A stretch of DNA of 64,000 nt from Lentisphaerota bacterium (GCA_012514035.1 JAAZBB010000077.1:1-64000), one strand, 5' to 3'; counted from the stretch's first letter, positions 48,190 to 58,219 are shown. The notes: a model not told the origin generated them from the letters alone. A program made the numbers and translations.

Positions 48190-49551
48190 CTAGGCCCCGC
48201 CGCGGGTGGCCAGGGGAACGTAATGGCGGCGGGCGGCCACGCTTTTGTAGGCGGGGCGAATAATCTTGCCGCCGTTGGCCAGTTCTTCGATCCGGTGGGC
48301 GCTCCAGCCAGCGATGCGGGCCATGGCAAAGATGGGGGTGAACAGTTCCGTCGGGATTTCCAGCATCCGGTAAAGAAAGCCGGAGTAGAAATCCACGTTG
48401 GCGCTGACGCCCTTGTACATCTTGCGTTCTTGGCCGATGATCTGCGGGCCGAGGCGCTCGACGCGCATATACAGATCCATTTCCTCGGAAACGCCCTTCT
48501 CGGCCGCCAGCTTCTGCACCTGGCCGCGCAGGATCTGGGTGCGGGGATCGGACGTGGAATACACGGCGTGGCCGATGCCGTAGATCAAGCCGGAGCGATC
48601 GAAGGCCTCCTTTCGAAGCAGCTTGTAGAGGTAGTCCTCCACCTGCCGGTCGTTGGACCAGTCTTTGACCTCGCGTTTCAGCTCGTCGAACATGGCCACG
48701 ACCTTGGCGTTGGCGCCGCCGTGGCGCGGTCCCTTCAACGAGCCCATGGCGGCGGCGATGACCGAATAGGTATCGGTCAGGCTGGAGGTGACGACATGGG
48801 TGGTGAAGGTCGAGTTGTTGCCGCCGCCGTGTTCGGCATGCAGCACCAACGCCAGATCCAGCAGCTGCGCCTCCAGGGGCGTGTAGCGGCTGTCATTGCG
48901 CAGCATGTGCAGGAAGTTCTCCGCGGTGGACAATTCCGGCTGCGGGGCATGAATGACGAGGCTGCCCTTGCCATAGTAATACACATAGGCCTGGTAGCTG
49001 TAGGCCGCGAGCAGCGGGAAAGTGGCCACCAGTTTCAGGCATTGCCGCAGCACATTCGGGAGGGAAACATCTTCCGCCCGGTCGTCGAGTACATACATCG
49101 CCAGGATGCTCTGAGCCATCGCGTTCATCATGTCGCGACTGGACAGCTTGAGCAGAGAGTCGTGGACAAAGTCATCGGGCAGCGCCCGGTATGAACCGAG
49201 CCGCGCAGAAAACTCCGCCAGTTCGCCCGCGCGGGGGAGTTCCCCGCCCAGCAAAAGGTAGCAGGTTTCCTCATAGCCGGGCCGCTTCTCCGCCAGAAAA
49301 CCGGCCACGAGTTCTTCGATATCGATGCCGCGGTAGATGAGATGGCCGGGACCGGTCACATCGCCTTCGGGATGCGACTGCACATCGCCGATCTGGGTCA
49401 GGCCGGCGAGAACGCCCTTGCCGTTGATGTCGCGCAGGCCCCGTTTGACGTCATATTTCTGGTACAGGGCGGAATCCACCTGGCTGCTGGTTGATGCCTT
49501 CGCGCTGAGCCGCTGAATCCATTCGTTTTCGTTGCCGTGCATGGTGTTCAT
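48190..49551 (-). CDS. gltA: Citrate synthase
   Basis: 453 residues from ATG 49551, with a strong GGAGGAGGGT upstream (ATG 49542 is an alternative). Catalytic triad residues are seen in LHAEHGGGNNSTF (His), GIGHAVYSTSDPR (His) and ANVDFYSGFLY (Asp), with GLIYRGIDIEEL-like GHLIYRGIDIEELVAGF near the N terminus. It condenses oxaloacetate and acetyl-CoA in the TCA cycle or its oxidative branch to glutamate. The N-terminal ~50 residues precede the usual domain and correspond to the longer citrate synthases of some anaerobes. It is preceded on its 3' side by the repeat element at 47996. Confidence 0.94.
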   Translation of the reverse strand: MNTMHGNENEWIQRLSAKASTSSQVDSALYQKYDVKRGLRDINGKGVLAGLTQIGDVQSHPEGDVTGPGHLIYRGIDIEELVAGFLAEKRPGYEETCYLLLGGELPRAGELAEFSARLGSYRALPDDFVHDSLLKLSSRDMMNAMAQSILAMYVLDDRAEDVSLPNVLRQCLKLVATFPLLAAYSYQAYVYYYGKGSLVIHAPQPELSTAENFLHMLRNDSRYTPLEAQLLDLALVLHAEHGGGNNSTFTTHVVTSSLTDTYSVIAAAMGSLKGPRHGGANAKVVAMFDELKREVKDWSNDRQVEDYLYKLLRKEAFDRSGLIYGIGHAVYSTSDPRTQILRGQVQKLAAEKGVSEEMDLYMRVERLGPQIIGQERKMYKGVSANVDFYSGFLYRMLEIPTELFTPIFAMARIAGWSAHRIEELANGGKIIRPAYKSVAARRHYVPLATRGGA

Positions 49552-49640
49552 ACCCTCCTCCAGCCATCACTCCGGGTGCAGGGTATCAGCCGACCCGGCA
49601 GAGGCAAATCCCAAAATCAGGCTCCCACGGGGATCGGGGG

Positions 49641-51062
49641 CTACAGGGCGGGCGGAACACGCTGCACGCGAAAAAACCGCGGCAGGGGATCCCGCGCCAG
49701 GTTCAGGGTGTTGGTACCGCGCCTGGCGGGCAGGAGCTGAACGCGGTTGGTCCAGGACGCGGGATTGTGCAGGTCGCCGGTCCACACGAGTTCATGCAGG
49801 GTATCGTCCGGCAGCCAGTAGTCCAGCCAGGCCGAGGCGGACGACCCGCCGCTGCCCATGGCGCACCACGGCTGCACGCCGTCGGACATCCGGGCAAAGT
49901 GGGCCAGAAACGCCGCGGCCATGCCGGCGTGCGGCAGAAACTGCACGTTCTCGTCGTTCGTGGAGGTGCTGACCAGGGCGCTCCAGGTCCAGTTGGCCGA
50001 CCCATGAATGACCCACGGGCGCGCCCCGCGGGGATCGATCACCATGTATTTGGCATGGACCAGATCCCAACTTCCTCCGTCCCGACGGGTGCGCTCCGCG
50101 TTGTAGTAGGCGGGAAACATCACAACACGGTTGCGTGTGGCGTAGTGCACCGGCTGGAGCAGCGCTGAATACACGCTGTCGGGCGCGTATTGATCGCTTT
50201 TGGGGATCACGCCATGGACCACGACCCCGCGATTGCAGGCGCGCGCGAGAGCCTCCACCACGTTCGACCGTGTCAGCAGGTTCAGCCCGAAGAAGATTTC
50301 CTCCTGGGCGGCATCGATTGCGGCGGTGATGTCGGTCAGCGCGTTGGATCCGCCCGGAGCGGCGCTGGGATACGGGGCAAACCGCACCCAGCCATCCGCA
50401 TGCATGCCCGGAAGGCGGAACCGCGTGCCGTCGTGGGCATGCGACTTGGCCGGATCGGAATGAAAGCGACCTTCCAGCAACTCGCGCATTTCGTTTGAAT
50501 AGGCCCCGGCCAGCGCGTTGTCCTGGATTTCCGTCAGGATATTCCACTGTTCGGAGCTCCCGGCGCCGGTGAAGTTCCACGACCCGGAGAGCACCCAGGC
50601 CTGGGTGGCGGCCCGGTACCAGAACACCCCGGTTTTATTGTGCATGATGCCGTCGGGAAACGGGCACCGGGACAACTGCAACGGATTCACCGACCGCGCG
50701 GCGAGCCCGGACAGGGACAGACCCGGCCAGAAGTTGGATGCGATATCCACCCCCTTGTCCGCCACGAAGCCGATCTTCGCGCCGCGCGTCAGGGCCTGGC
50801 CAAGCGCCTCCAGAAGCTGGCCGGCCACAACTTGATTGGTAAAGGTGTAGGTCGCCAGGCAGGCCCAGTCGTTGTTGTCCAGGGCATTGATCCGCGCCAG
50901 AAAGGCATCGCGAATGACAAATTCGTCCGGCCCGGCGTTCGTGGAATTCTGATCGGGCAGGTTGAAGCGCACGGTCCAGCCCGCCCCGGTCCAGGTGTCT
51001 GCCAGAACAACGTTTGCCGCCATGGCGCCAGCCAGGCACAAGAAGATGCCGCGGAAGCACAT
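49641..51062 (-). CDS. Exported phospholipase D-like protein
   Basis: 473 residues from ATG 51062 (MCFRGIFLCLAGAMAANVVLA, signal peptide); ATG 51128 would hide it. Two PLD half-sites: MHNKTGVFWY (His-x-Lys, ~residue 140) and LVHAKYMVIDPRGARPWVIHGSANW (HxKx4D, ~325, followed by GSANWT). A preceding Ser/Asn segment SGSWNFTGAGSSEQWN belongs to the first repeat. Proteins of this kind are secreted phospholipases or nucleases; the first HKD lacks the acidic residue at the usual position (HNKTGVF). C-terminal ~80 residues (DYWLPDDTLHELVWTGD) are an additional beta-rich part. Substrate unknown. Confidence 0.78.
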   Translation of the reverse strand: MCFRGIFLCLAGAMAANVVLADTWTGAGWTVRFNLPDQNSTNAGPDEFVIRDAFLARINALDNNDWACLATYTFTNQVVAGQLLEALGQALTRGAKIGFVADKGVDIASNFWPGLSLSGLAARSVNPLQLSRCPFPDGIMHNKTGVFWYRAATQAWVLSGSWNFTGAGSSEQWNILTEIQDNALAGAYSNEMRELLEGRFHSDPAKSHAHDGTRFRLPGMHADGWVRFAPYPSAAPGGSNALTDITAAIDAAQEEIFFGLNLLTRSNVVEALARACNRGVVVHGVIPKSDQYAPDSVYSALLQPVHYATRNRVVMFPAYYNAERTRRDGGSWDLVHAKYMVIDPRGARPWVIHGSANWTWSALVSTSTNDENVQFLPHAGMAAAFLAHFARMSDGVQPWCAMGSGGSSASAWLDYWLPDDTLHELVWTGDLHNPASWTNRVQLLPARRGTNTLNLARDPLPRFFRVQRVPPAL

Positions 51063-51135
51063 GTCCCGCAGAATAGACTCCCGAACCCTTGTGAACAAGC
51101 CCTCCTTCGCGCTTCCGAGCGAAACCACGTTGTCC

Positions 51136-52443
51136 TCAGGGGCCGGTTGCCCGTTCCATCGCCGCCCCCATCATGCCGAAGCGGTTCATGAACCGTTTCA
51201 GGGTGGGTCCCTGCACCAGGATGGTGAACAGGATCACCCCCAGGGTCAATTGGATGACGAGAGTGCGTTCGGCCGGCGACACCAGGCCGGGTGCGATGGA
51301 AACCGCAAGAGCAATCGGAAGCGCACCGCGCAGGCCGCCCCAAAACATCAGGAACTGCATCGGCAGAGTGATCTGGTTGCCGGTTCTGGAAAAGCGGTTG
51401 CAGCACAGGCCCGTGAAGCCCACGATCAGGACCCGCGACAGCAAGACCGCAACGATGGCAACGCCTATCGCCCGGGCCACATGGAACAACCGGCCGGCAT
51501 CGTGAATCAGGAAGGATTCGGTCAGGCCCAGCAGCAGGAAGATCAAGCCATTGGCCATGAAAGCGGCAAACCGCCAGAAGTTCCGGATGCCGGCAAGGGT
51601 CCTGGCGTCGAAATCCCGGCGGCCGGAATAACTCACGACCATCCCGGCGGCACAGGCCGCCATGACACCGGAAAAGCGGCAATAGTAATTGGCCAAAACG
51701 AAGGCTGCGTAGGCCACCACCGTGGTCAGGCCGACTTCCACCAGGGGATCGTGCCGGGACCAGCGAACAATGAGCATCATGACCCAGCCGACGGCGGCGC
51801 CGACAAGACCGCCCCCGCAGAACACCAGCAGGAACTGGCCGGGAATCCGGACCAGGGTGGTGAGTTGCCAGGCTTCCGCCGGATCGTTCAGCAGAAGGCT
51901 GCTCGCCACGATTCCCGCCACGATGTCGAACACCACAATGGTCGTGGCATCGTTGAACAGACTCTCGCCGTCCACCAGCAGGGCGAGTCTTTTCGGCGCT
52001 CCCAACTCGCTGAACAGCGCAATGACCGCCGCGGAATCCGTGGTCGAAATCAACGCCCCGAACAGCATCGCGGCGTTCAGGCCCAGGGGGGTGAACCGGG
52101 CGACCGCGAGGCCGACCATGGCCGTGACAAACACGACGCCGGGCGCGGCCAGGATGAAAATGGGCACGATGTTGCGCATCAGTTCGCGGGCGTCGAGATT
52201 GATCGCTGCGTCGAAAATCAGCGTCGGCAGGAGGATGTAGAGGATGAAATTCGGCGTCATGTGAATCCGCTGCAAAACGTGCAGCGCGGGAGACATCCCG
52301 CCCAGGTAATAAAGCGCCATGCCGACGAGCATCAGGCCGATGGTGACGGGGAACCGCAGCTTCCGGAAGACAATGCCTGCCAACAGGGCCGTCAGGACCA
52401 AGCCAACCAAACCGGCGACGATTTCGACCGGGAAATCTTTCAT
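51136..52443 (-). CDS. CPA1-type cation/proton antiporter (paralogue 1)
   Basis: 435 residues, about twelve helices. It is a monovalent cation:proton antiporter of the CPA1/NhaP type, with PTLIFDAAINLD, GALISTTDSAAVIALF, GESLFNDATTIVVFD and WGGLRGALPIALAVS in order. It is very similar to the incomplete gene at 62719-64000, suggesting a duplication. Where the paralogue has the usual TTDPVAV, this one has TTDSAAV, so the conserved Pro after the Asp is lost; the Asp is kept, and the ion selectivity could differ. It is divergent from the SRAP gene. Confidence 0.85.
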   Translation of the reverse strand: MKDFPVEIVAGLVGLVLTALLAGIVFRKLRFPVTIGLMLVGMALYYLGGMSPALHVLQRIHMTPNFILYILLPTLIFDAAINLDARELMRNIVPIFILAAPGVVFVTAMVGLAVARFTPLGLNAAMLFGALISTTDSAAVIALFSELGAPKRLALLVDGESLFNDATTIVVFDIVAGIVASSLLLNDPAEAWQLTTLVRIPGQFLLVFCGGGLVGAAVGWVMMLIVRWSRHDPLVEVGLTTVVAYAAFVLANYYCRFSGVMAACAAGMVVSYSGRRDFDARTLAGIRNFWRFAAFMANGLIFLLLGLTESFLIHDAGRLFHVARAIGVAIVAVLLSRVLIVGFTGLCCNRFSRTGNQITLPMQFLMFWGGLRGALPIALAVSIAPGLVSPAERTLVIQLTLGVILFTILVQGPTLKRFMNRFGMMGAAMERATGP

Positions 52444-52742
52444 GGCGGGGACTATGTTGCCGGCGGCCGCCCCCTGTCAAATCGCAAACGGCGGCCGCCC
52501 GGGAAACGGTGGTCATCTGCGATTGGATCGCACGTTTGCATTGGATTCCTCCTGTACGCAACGGCTGTTCTGGAGGGGCACGGCTCCGTCCTGCCCGGTT
52601 CCCGTCGCCAGCGCGGAAACCACGGCGGGCGACACGGAGGCTGCCCTTCCGGTTTCGGAATTGCACCCAATCGCCGATGCGCCCCGGCCGGGTGCCTACA
52701 TTGGGTTTGGCGCCCGGGCGGGCATGGCTTATCCTAGGCAAC
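52444..52742. other. Divergent intergenic region antiporter/SRAP
   Basis: 299 bp between divergent starts. No gene, palindromic operator or clear LexA box (CTGT-N8-ACAG) was found in it. Confidence 0.5.
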
Positions 52743-53477
52743 ATGTGCGGGCGCTTCGTATTGCCGGATGAACAAATCGTGGGCGAGCATTACCGGACCG
52801 TCCAGTGCTTCTTCCGCGGCTGGTTCAAACCGATGTTCAACGTGGCGCCGACTGCGCAGGTCCCTGTCATTGTCCGGGCCGCTACGGGGGCCTGGGAACT
52901 CCGGCGCGCCCGGTGGGGCTTGATTCCAGCCTGGTGGCCCAAGCCCGAACCACCGGCGCTGACGTTCAACGCGCGCTCCGAGGACGCGGCGCGCAAGCCC
53001 GTCTGGCGCGACAGCCTGCGCAGCGCGCGCTGCCTGATGCCTGTCCGGGGCTGGTACGAGTGGATGGCGAAGGAGCCGGCTGGCGGCGCCCCGCGTCGCC
53101 GGGGTCGACAGCCCTTCTTCCTGCACTGTCCCGATTCGCCGGTGATCGCCTTTGCCGGCCTGCAATCCGTCTGGACCGGGCCCGACGGCGTATCGGTAAC
53201 CAGCTGTGCGCTGCTCACCAAGCCGGCAACCGGCAACCTCAAGACCATCCATCCCCGCATGCCGGTGGTTTTGATGCCTGACCGGGAAGCGGGCTGGCTG
53301 GATCCCGCTGCAACCGGGCAGGACCTCGTGGCGATGGTCGCCGATAGCCGCGTCGACGTGGAGAGCTATCCGGTTGGAACCCGGGTCAACAACATCCACA
53401 ATGACGGCCCGGACCTGATGCAGCGCATTCCAGTTGCCACCACCGGGCTGTTGGATCTGGACGCGCCCGTCGGCTGA
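52743..53477 (+). CDS. SOS response-associated peptidase (SRAP/YedK/HMCES family)
   Basis: 244 residues from ATG 52743. SRAP proteins cross-link to abasic sites in single-stranded DNA through Cys2. Cys2 is present right after the start (MCGRFVLPD), which fixes the start position. The other conserved residues are also seen: FNVAPTAQVPVI, RWGLIPAWW, NARSED, the Glu in VRGWYEWM, and the His in TIHPRMPVVL. Length and order match YedK. The adjacent region shows no SOS box, so damage control is not demonstrated. Confidence 0.93.
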   Translation: MCGRFVLPDEQIVGEHYRTVQCFFRGWFKPMFNVAPTAQVPVIVRAATGAWELRRARWGLIPAWWPKPEPPALTFNARSEDAARKPVWRDSLRSARCLMPVRGWYEWMAKEPAGGAPRRRGRQPFFLHCPDSPVIAFAGLQSVWTGPDGVSVTSCALLTKPATGNLKTIHPRMPVVLMPDREAGWLDPAATGQDLVAMVADSRVDVESYPVGTRVNNIHNDGPDLMQRIPVATTGLLDLDAPVG

Positions 53478-53563
53478 ACCTTTCCTCGCCGCCCCCCCAT
53501 CCCGCCAGTTTCCCCTCCCCGCCAGGACAAGGCAGGGAATCCGGGCGCTCGGCGGCCAGCCGG

Positions 53564-54490
53564 TTATGGCTTCCGGCGCGGACCGTTTTGGCCTTCCAAC
53601 TGCCGTTTGGCTGCTGCCAGCTCTTCGAGTTTGGCCTCGTTCACCGCGGGGTAGGCCAGGTCGAGATTCTCGAGGGCCTTGACCACCGCGGCGGCGACCA
53701 CAATGCGCGTGAACCACTTGTTGTCGGCGGGCACGACGTACCACGGGGCTTCGGGCGTCGCGGTGTGACGGATCATGTCCTCATAGGCGGCCATGTAGTC
53801 GTCCCAGTGTTCCCGTTCGGCGACATCTCCGGCGGAGAACTTCCAGTTCTTGTCCGGATTCTCGATTCGCTCCAGGAAGCGCTTCTTCTGCTCCTTCTTC
53901 GAGACGTGCAGGAAAAACTTGAGGATGAGCACGCCGTTGCGGGACAGGTAGCGCTCGACAGCGCGAATATCCTCGAAGCGCTCCTGCCAAATCCGCTTGG
54001 TGACCAGCTTCGGCGGCAGTTTCTGCCGGGCGAGGAGTTCCTGATGGACCCGCACCACAAGGGTTTCCTCGTAATACGAGCGATTGAAAATGCCGATGCG
54101 GCCGCGTTCCGGCAGGCATTTGAGGCAGCGCCAAAGGAAATCATGGTCCAATTCCTCGGCGGAGGGGGTTTTGAAGGAGAAGACCTGACAGCCCTGGGGG
54201 TTCACGCCGGACATGACGTGCTTGATGGCCCCATCCTTGCCAGCCGCATCCATGGCCTGGAACATCAGCAGCACCGCCCACTGGTCCTGGGCATAGAGCT
54301 TGTCCTGCAGTTCGGCCAGCGCCTCGATGCCGACCTGCAGCCCTTCCTGGGCCTTGCCCTTGTCCTCCGACTTGAGCCACAGCGTGTCGCCGGGATTGAT
54401 CTTGTTCAGCCGGAATTTCTTCCCGTTTTCAAAACGGAAGGGATCCGACAGCCGGCCCGCAATCTTCAAAATCCGTTTTTTGCCTGGCAT
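53564..54490 (-). CDS. Polyphosphate kinase 2 family protein (polyP:nucleotide phosphotransferase)
   Basis: 308 residues. PPK2 family: the Walker A-like QAMDAAGKDGAIKHVMSGVN, Walker B-like GIFNRSYYEETLVVRVH and the lid IRAVERYLSRNG...KKRFLERI segment. They transfer phosphate between polyphosphate and nucleoside (di)phosphates; the subclass, which fixes whether NMP or NDP is used, cannot be settled by eye. N-terminal FRLNKINPGDT is typical for class III. The gene faces the SRAP gene convergently. No PPK1 or exopolyphosphatase in the window. Confidence 0.88.
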   Translation of the reverse strand: MPGKKRILKIAGRLSDPFRFENGKKFRLNKINPGDTLWLKSEDKGKAQEGLQVGIEALAELQDKLYAQDQWAVLLMFQAMDAAGKDGAIKHVMSGVNPQGCQVFSFKTPSAEELDHDFLWRCLKCLPERGRIGIFNRSYYEETLVVRVHQELLARQKLPPKLVTKRIWQERFEDIRAVERYLSRNGVLILKFFLHVSKKEQKKRFLERIENPDKNWKFSAGDVAEREHWDDYMAAYEDMIRHTATPEAPWYVVPADNKWFTRIVVAAAVVKALENLDLAYPAVNEAKLEELAAAKRQLEGQNGPRRKP

Positions 54491-54600
54491 ATCCGCACCT
54501 TTCCTTAACGCACTTGCGAGTATATCCGAATTCGTGCCCGGCGGCGATGGAATTCCATGGTGCCGGTCCGGTCGCGGCTAGCCGCCCGGTGCCACGCGGC

Positions 54601-55353
54601 TCAGAACATGGCGCCCAAACCGGCAATGAAGCCGGACAATTTGAAATCCAGCTCGTTGTCCGGATCTTCCTTGACCTTGTAGCCGACGACGCGGTAGCCG
54701 AACCGCACCACGACATGCGGCGTCACCCGATAACGAAGCTGCGGATAGAGTTCGAACACCAGGTCGGAATCGCCGCCGCCGCCGATGGAAAAGGCGGGCA
54801 CAAGGCTCATGCCCTGGATCTTCGAAGCGAACAACGGCAGGCTGGGCCAGAGGATGACCATGGGATCCAGCAGGTCCTGGCTATGCCGGATCGTCCCGGC
54901 GCCGGTAACGTCCAGATCGCTTTCGATATGCGCATAGCGCAGGCCGGCCGCCAGGGTGAACGTCTGTCCCTCCTTCCAGCCCTTGAATACATAGCCGGCC
55001 GCCAGTTCCGCAAACAGCATATCCGTATCCATCTGGCCGGCCAGCGGCACCCCATCCAGCTTCAAGGCGTCGGTGGACAGTTCATAGCCGTCGATCTGCC
55101 CGCCCAGCGCGAATTGCTTGTACACCATTTTGCCCGCCAGCGAGCCGCCGGCTTCCAGGTGTTCCAGGAGATCGCCGGTCGAACGGTCGTAATCCACGTC
55201 CCGGCCATTGATCGCACCATCGCCGGAAAGGCCGGCCACCCACAGGCTGGGCACCAGTTCAACCTGCCAATCCGGCTTTTCGGCGGCCGCCGCCACCAAG
55301 GTTCCGGCCAGTCCCAGGCCGGCGATCAGTCCCCAACCACGTCGCTTATCCAT
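54601..55353 (-). CDS. Outer-membrane beta-barrel protein, unknown function
   Basis: 250 residues with a signal peptide (GWGLIAGLGLAGTLVAAAAE). Alternating polar/hydrophobic strands (WQVELVPSLWVAGLSGDG; LAAGYVFKG; RYRVTPHVVVRFGYRVVGYKV) and the terminal KLSGFIAGLGAMF ending in Phe indicate a small beta-barrel inserted in the outer membrane by the BAM machinery. No enzymatic motif is recognisable. It lies 33 bp upstream of the beta-CASP gene's end region on the same strand, with no clear functional link. Confidence 0.65.
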   Translation of the reverse strand: MDKRRGWGLIAGLGLAGTLVAAAAEKPDWQVELVPSLWVAGLSGDGAINGRDVDYDRSTGDLLEHLEAGGSLAGKMVYKQFALGGQIDGYELSTDALKLDGVPLAGQMDTDMLFAELAAGYVFKGWKEGQTFTLAAGLRYAHIESDLDVTGAGTIRHSQDLLDPMVILWPSLPLFASKIQGMSLVPAFSIGGGGDSDLVFELYPQLRYRVTPHVVVRFGYRVVGYKVKEDPDNELDFKLSGFIAGLGAMF

Positions 55354-55386
55354 ATCCCTTTCTCCGCTCCATCCGCGGATCCGAGG

Positions 55387-56778
55387 TCATAGTTCGATCG
55401 CCTCGTTCAGGTCCGGCAACTGCGGTTGCAGGCCGAAGCGCCGGCGGATCTGGGCTTCCAGCCCGAGCCGCGATTCCGCTTCCCCGTGGGTCAGCACCAC
55501 TCGGGGCTTGGCGGGGACCAGAGCTTCCAGCCACGCCAGCAGGTCGGTCTGGCCGGCATGCGCGCTGAACCCGCCCATGGTGTGGACGTTGGCTTTCACC
55601 GCGATGGGTTCACCGAAGATTTTGACCTTGTCGGCGCCGTCCACCAGCATCCGGCCCAGCGTGCCGACAGCCTGGTAGCCGACGATCAGCACGTGGGTTT
55701 CCGGCTTCCACAGGCTGGCCTTGAAGTGGTGCAGGATGCGGCCGGCGTTGCACATGCCCGCGCCCGCCATCACCAGGCACGGTCCGGGCTGGGCGTTGAT
55801 CTGCTTTGAGTCCTCGGCCGTGACGCACAGCTTCATCGTCTTGAGATCCTCGCGCAGGCGCCGATCGCGGGTGTACTTCAGGGCTTCGTCGTCGAACAGT
55901 TCGCGGTGTTGTGTATAGATGTTCGTGGCCTGGATCGCCATCGGACTGTCGAGGAAGATCGGGAACGGCGGGGCTTTGCCTTCGCGGAACATCCAGCCGA
56001 GCAGGCTGACGATGAGCTGGGCGCGGCCCACGGCGAACGTGGGCACCAGCATCTTGCCGCCGGCGGCGATGGCATCCCGGACAATGGCGACAAATTCATC
56101 GACTGTTTGGTCGAAGGCCCGGTGGTCTCGAGAGCCATAGGTGGATTCGATGAACACCATGTCCGCATGGTGGAACGGCTCGTAGGTTTTCAGGATCGGC
56201 GCGCTCCGCGGTCCGAGGTCGCCCGAGAAAACCACCATCTTCTGGCGGCCATCCTCTTCGACGATCAGCTTGATGGAGGCGGATCCGAGCATGTGGCCGG
56301 CCTCGGCCCAGACCGCCTGGATGCCGGGCGCAACCGGGACCGGCTCATGATATGGCACCGCCTGCATCCAGCCGATGACATCCTCGACATCTTCGGGGGT
56401 GTAGAGCGGCGCAACGGGCGGCTCCCCCGCCCGCGCCAGCTTGCGGTTCTTCCGCGCCACGTCGCCGGCCAAAATATGCGCGGAGTCGCGGAGGATGAGG
56501 GCAGTCATTTCGATCGTCGCTTCGGTGGCATAGACCGGCACGCGCTGGCCACGCTTCGCCAACAAGGGCAGCCGCCCGGTATGGTCGAGGTGCGCGTGGG
56601 TGATCAGCACCGCATCCAGCTTGATCCGGGACGGCGGTTTCCAGCGGTTGAGCGACTCGGACTTGCGGGTGCCCTGAAACTGGCCGCAATCCACCAGCAC
56701 GCACGCCTTGTCGGTCTGGACGTAATAGGCGGACCCGGTGACTTCGCCGCCCGCAGCGCCGGCAATGATTATTTTCAT
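55387..56778 (-). CDS. MBL-fold beta-CASP RNA-processing nuclease family protein
   Basis: 463 residues from ATG 56778 (MKIIIAGAAGGEVTGSAYYV), with AAGGAC upstream. Metallo-beta-lactamase motifs: VDCGQFQG, THAHLDHTGRLPLL, GHMLGSASI and VFSGDLG; then the beta-CASP part MAGAGMCNAGRILHHFK (motif B, with Gly-Met) and TMGGFSAHAGQTDLL (motif C His). This is the YsxH/CPSF73-like branch with zinc-dependent endo/exonuclease activity on RNA in characterised members. It has no KH domain and no signal peptide. Follows the OMF gene by 25 bp on the same strand, at the end of the efflux operon, without an obvious link. Confidence 0.88.
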   Translation of the reverse strand: MKIIIAGAAGGEVTGSAYYVQTDKACVLVDCGQFQGTRKSESLNRWKPPSRIKLDAVLITHAHLDHTGRLPLLAKRGQRVPVYATEATIEMTALILRDSAHILAGDVARKNRKLARAGEPPVAPLYTPEDVEDVIGWMQAVPYHEPVPVAPGIQAVWAEAGHMLGSASIKLIVEEDGRQKMVVFSGDLGPRSAPILKTYEPFHHADMVFIESTYGSRDHRAFDQTVDEFVAIVRDAIAAGGKMLVPTFAVGRAQLIVSLLGWMFREGKAPPFPIFLDSPMAIQATNIYTQHRELFDDEALKYTRDRRLREDLKTMKLCVTAEDSKQINAQPGPCLVMAGAGMCNAGRILHHFKASLWKPETHVLIVGYQAVGTLGRMLVDGADKVKIFGEPIAVKANVHTMGGFSAHAGQTDLLAWLEALVPAKPRVVLTHGEAESRLGLEAQIRRRFGLQPQLPDLNEAIEL

Positions 56779-56803
56779 GTTCGTCCTTCCGGGGCCTGTG
56801 CCC

Positions 56804-58219
56804 CTACGGCTTGTAGTTTTCCACACCGCCCGGCCAACCGCCGCCGAGGGCCTTGTATAGCTGGACGGAGGCATTGAGCAGATCGTTTCGGCTTTGCACG
56901 GCGGTCAATTGGGCGCTGAAGAGGTAGCGCTGGGCGTCGAGCACGTCGCTGTAGCTCGCCACGCCGCCATCGTAGCGCATCCGGGCCAGTTCGAGCCGCC
57001 GGCTTTCGGCCTGCTCCGTTTCCTCGTCCGCCGCCAGTTTTTCACGGATGAAGCGGACGCCGGCGAGGGCGTCGTTGACCTCGCGAAAGGCGTTCTGGAT
57101 GGCCTTCTCGTAATCGGCAAGGGCGATTTTCTGCTGCGCCTGGGCCACACGCACGTTGGCGCGAATTTTGCCGGCGTTGAAGATCGGCGCCGCGAGACTG
57201 GGCGTGAAGTTCCACGCCTTGGAGAGGCCGGTGTCGAACAGGTCGCCAAGGTCTTCGCTTTGCAGCCCCAGCGCGCCGGTGAGGGAAATCACCGGGAAAA
57301 AGGCCGCCCGCGCAACCCCGATGTTGGCATTGGCGGCGATCAGGTTCTGTTCAGCGGCGCGCACGTCGGGGCGGCGCAGCAACACGTCGGACGGCAAGCC
57401 CGCCGGCACGTCTTCCGGCTGCCACTGGGCAATCAAGTCCAGCCCGCGCGGAATGTCGCGGGGATTGCTGCCGATCAGGATGCTCAAGGCGTCTTCCGTG
57501 ACCGCGATCAGCCGGCGTAGGTTGGCAATTGAGGATTGCGCCGAAGATACCTGCGTCTGGGCCTGCGCCACGTCGAGTTCGGAGACGATCCCGTTGCCAT
57601 CGTCATATTTAATGCGGGTCAACTCGAGCATGTCCCGGCGCGAGGCCAGGGTTTCGTTGGCGATTTCGAGCTGGCGGTCGAGGGCGCGCAGGTTGAAGTA
57701 GGTCGAAGCGACGTTGGCCGCCAGCCCGATTTCCACCGTGCGCCGGGCCTCCTCCGACGCCAGATACTGGGCGCGAGCGGCTTCGTTGAGCCGGCGGATG
57801 CGCCCCCACAGGTCCACCTCGTAGGACAAGGCGCCGAACAGATCGTATTCATCCGCCTCGGCCCCCGGCAACGGCGGAACGTTGCCGGCCCGGGCGGTGG
57901 TGTAGCTGGCCGAGCCGTTGATGGCGGGCCAGTAGTCGGCCCGCTGGATACGGAGGGCGGCGTCCGCCTTCTCGATGCTGGCCATGGCGCTGCGGATGTC
58001 GGGGCTGTTGGTCAGCGCCGTCGCGATGAGTTCGTTCAGCACGGGATCGCGATACATGGCTTCCAGCGGGAGGTCGGCCAGCGAATTGGTGGCGGGCTCG
58101 CCCATCCGCCAGGCTTCCGGCACGGAGATTTCCGGGCGGAGGTAATCGGGGCCCGTGGCGCAGCCGGCGAGCGCCATGGCCATCAACAGCAGCGGGCCGA
58201 CCATCCAACGGCAGTTCAT
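56804..58219 (-). CDS. Outer-membrane efflux lipoprotein (OMF, NodT family)
   Basis: 471 residues from ATG 58219, overlapping the RND gene stop (ATGA). A lipobox (LLMAMALAGC) makes it a lipoprotein; PDYLRPEISVPEAWR and YEVDLWGRIRRLNEAARA are typical of OprM/NodT-type TolC-like channels with two coiled-coil repeats (first ~60-260, second ~270-450). It would form the exit duct of the tripartite pump encoded upstream. ATG 58219 is preferred over the longer frame, which would overlap the RND gene extensively. Confidence 0.92.
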   Translation of the reverse strand: MNCRWMVGPLLLMAMALAGCATGPDYLRPEISVPEAWRMGEPATNSLADLPLEAMYRDPVLNELIATALTNSPDIRSAMASIEKADAALRIQRADYWPAINGSASYTTARAGNVPPLPGAEADEYDLFGALSYEVDLWGRIRRLNEAARAQYLASEEARRTVEIGLAANVASTYFNLRALDRQLEIANETLASRRDMLELTRIKYDDGNGIVSELDVAQAQTQVSSAQSSIANLRRLIAVTEDALSILIGSNPRDIPRGLDLIAQWQPEDVPAGLPSDVLLRRPDVRAAEQNLIAANANIGVARAAFFPVISLTGALGLQSEDLGDLFDTGLSKAWNFTPSLAAPIFNAGKIRANVRVAQAQQKIALADYEKAIQNAFREVNDALAGVRFIREKLAADEETEQAESRRLELARMRYDGGVASYSDVLDAQRYLFSAQLTAVQSRNDLLNASVQLYKALGGGWPGGVENYKP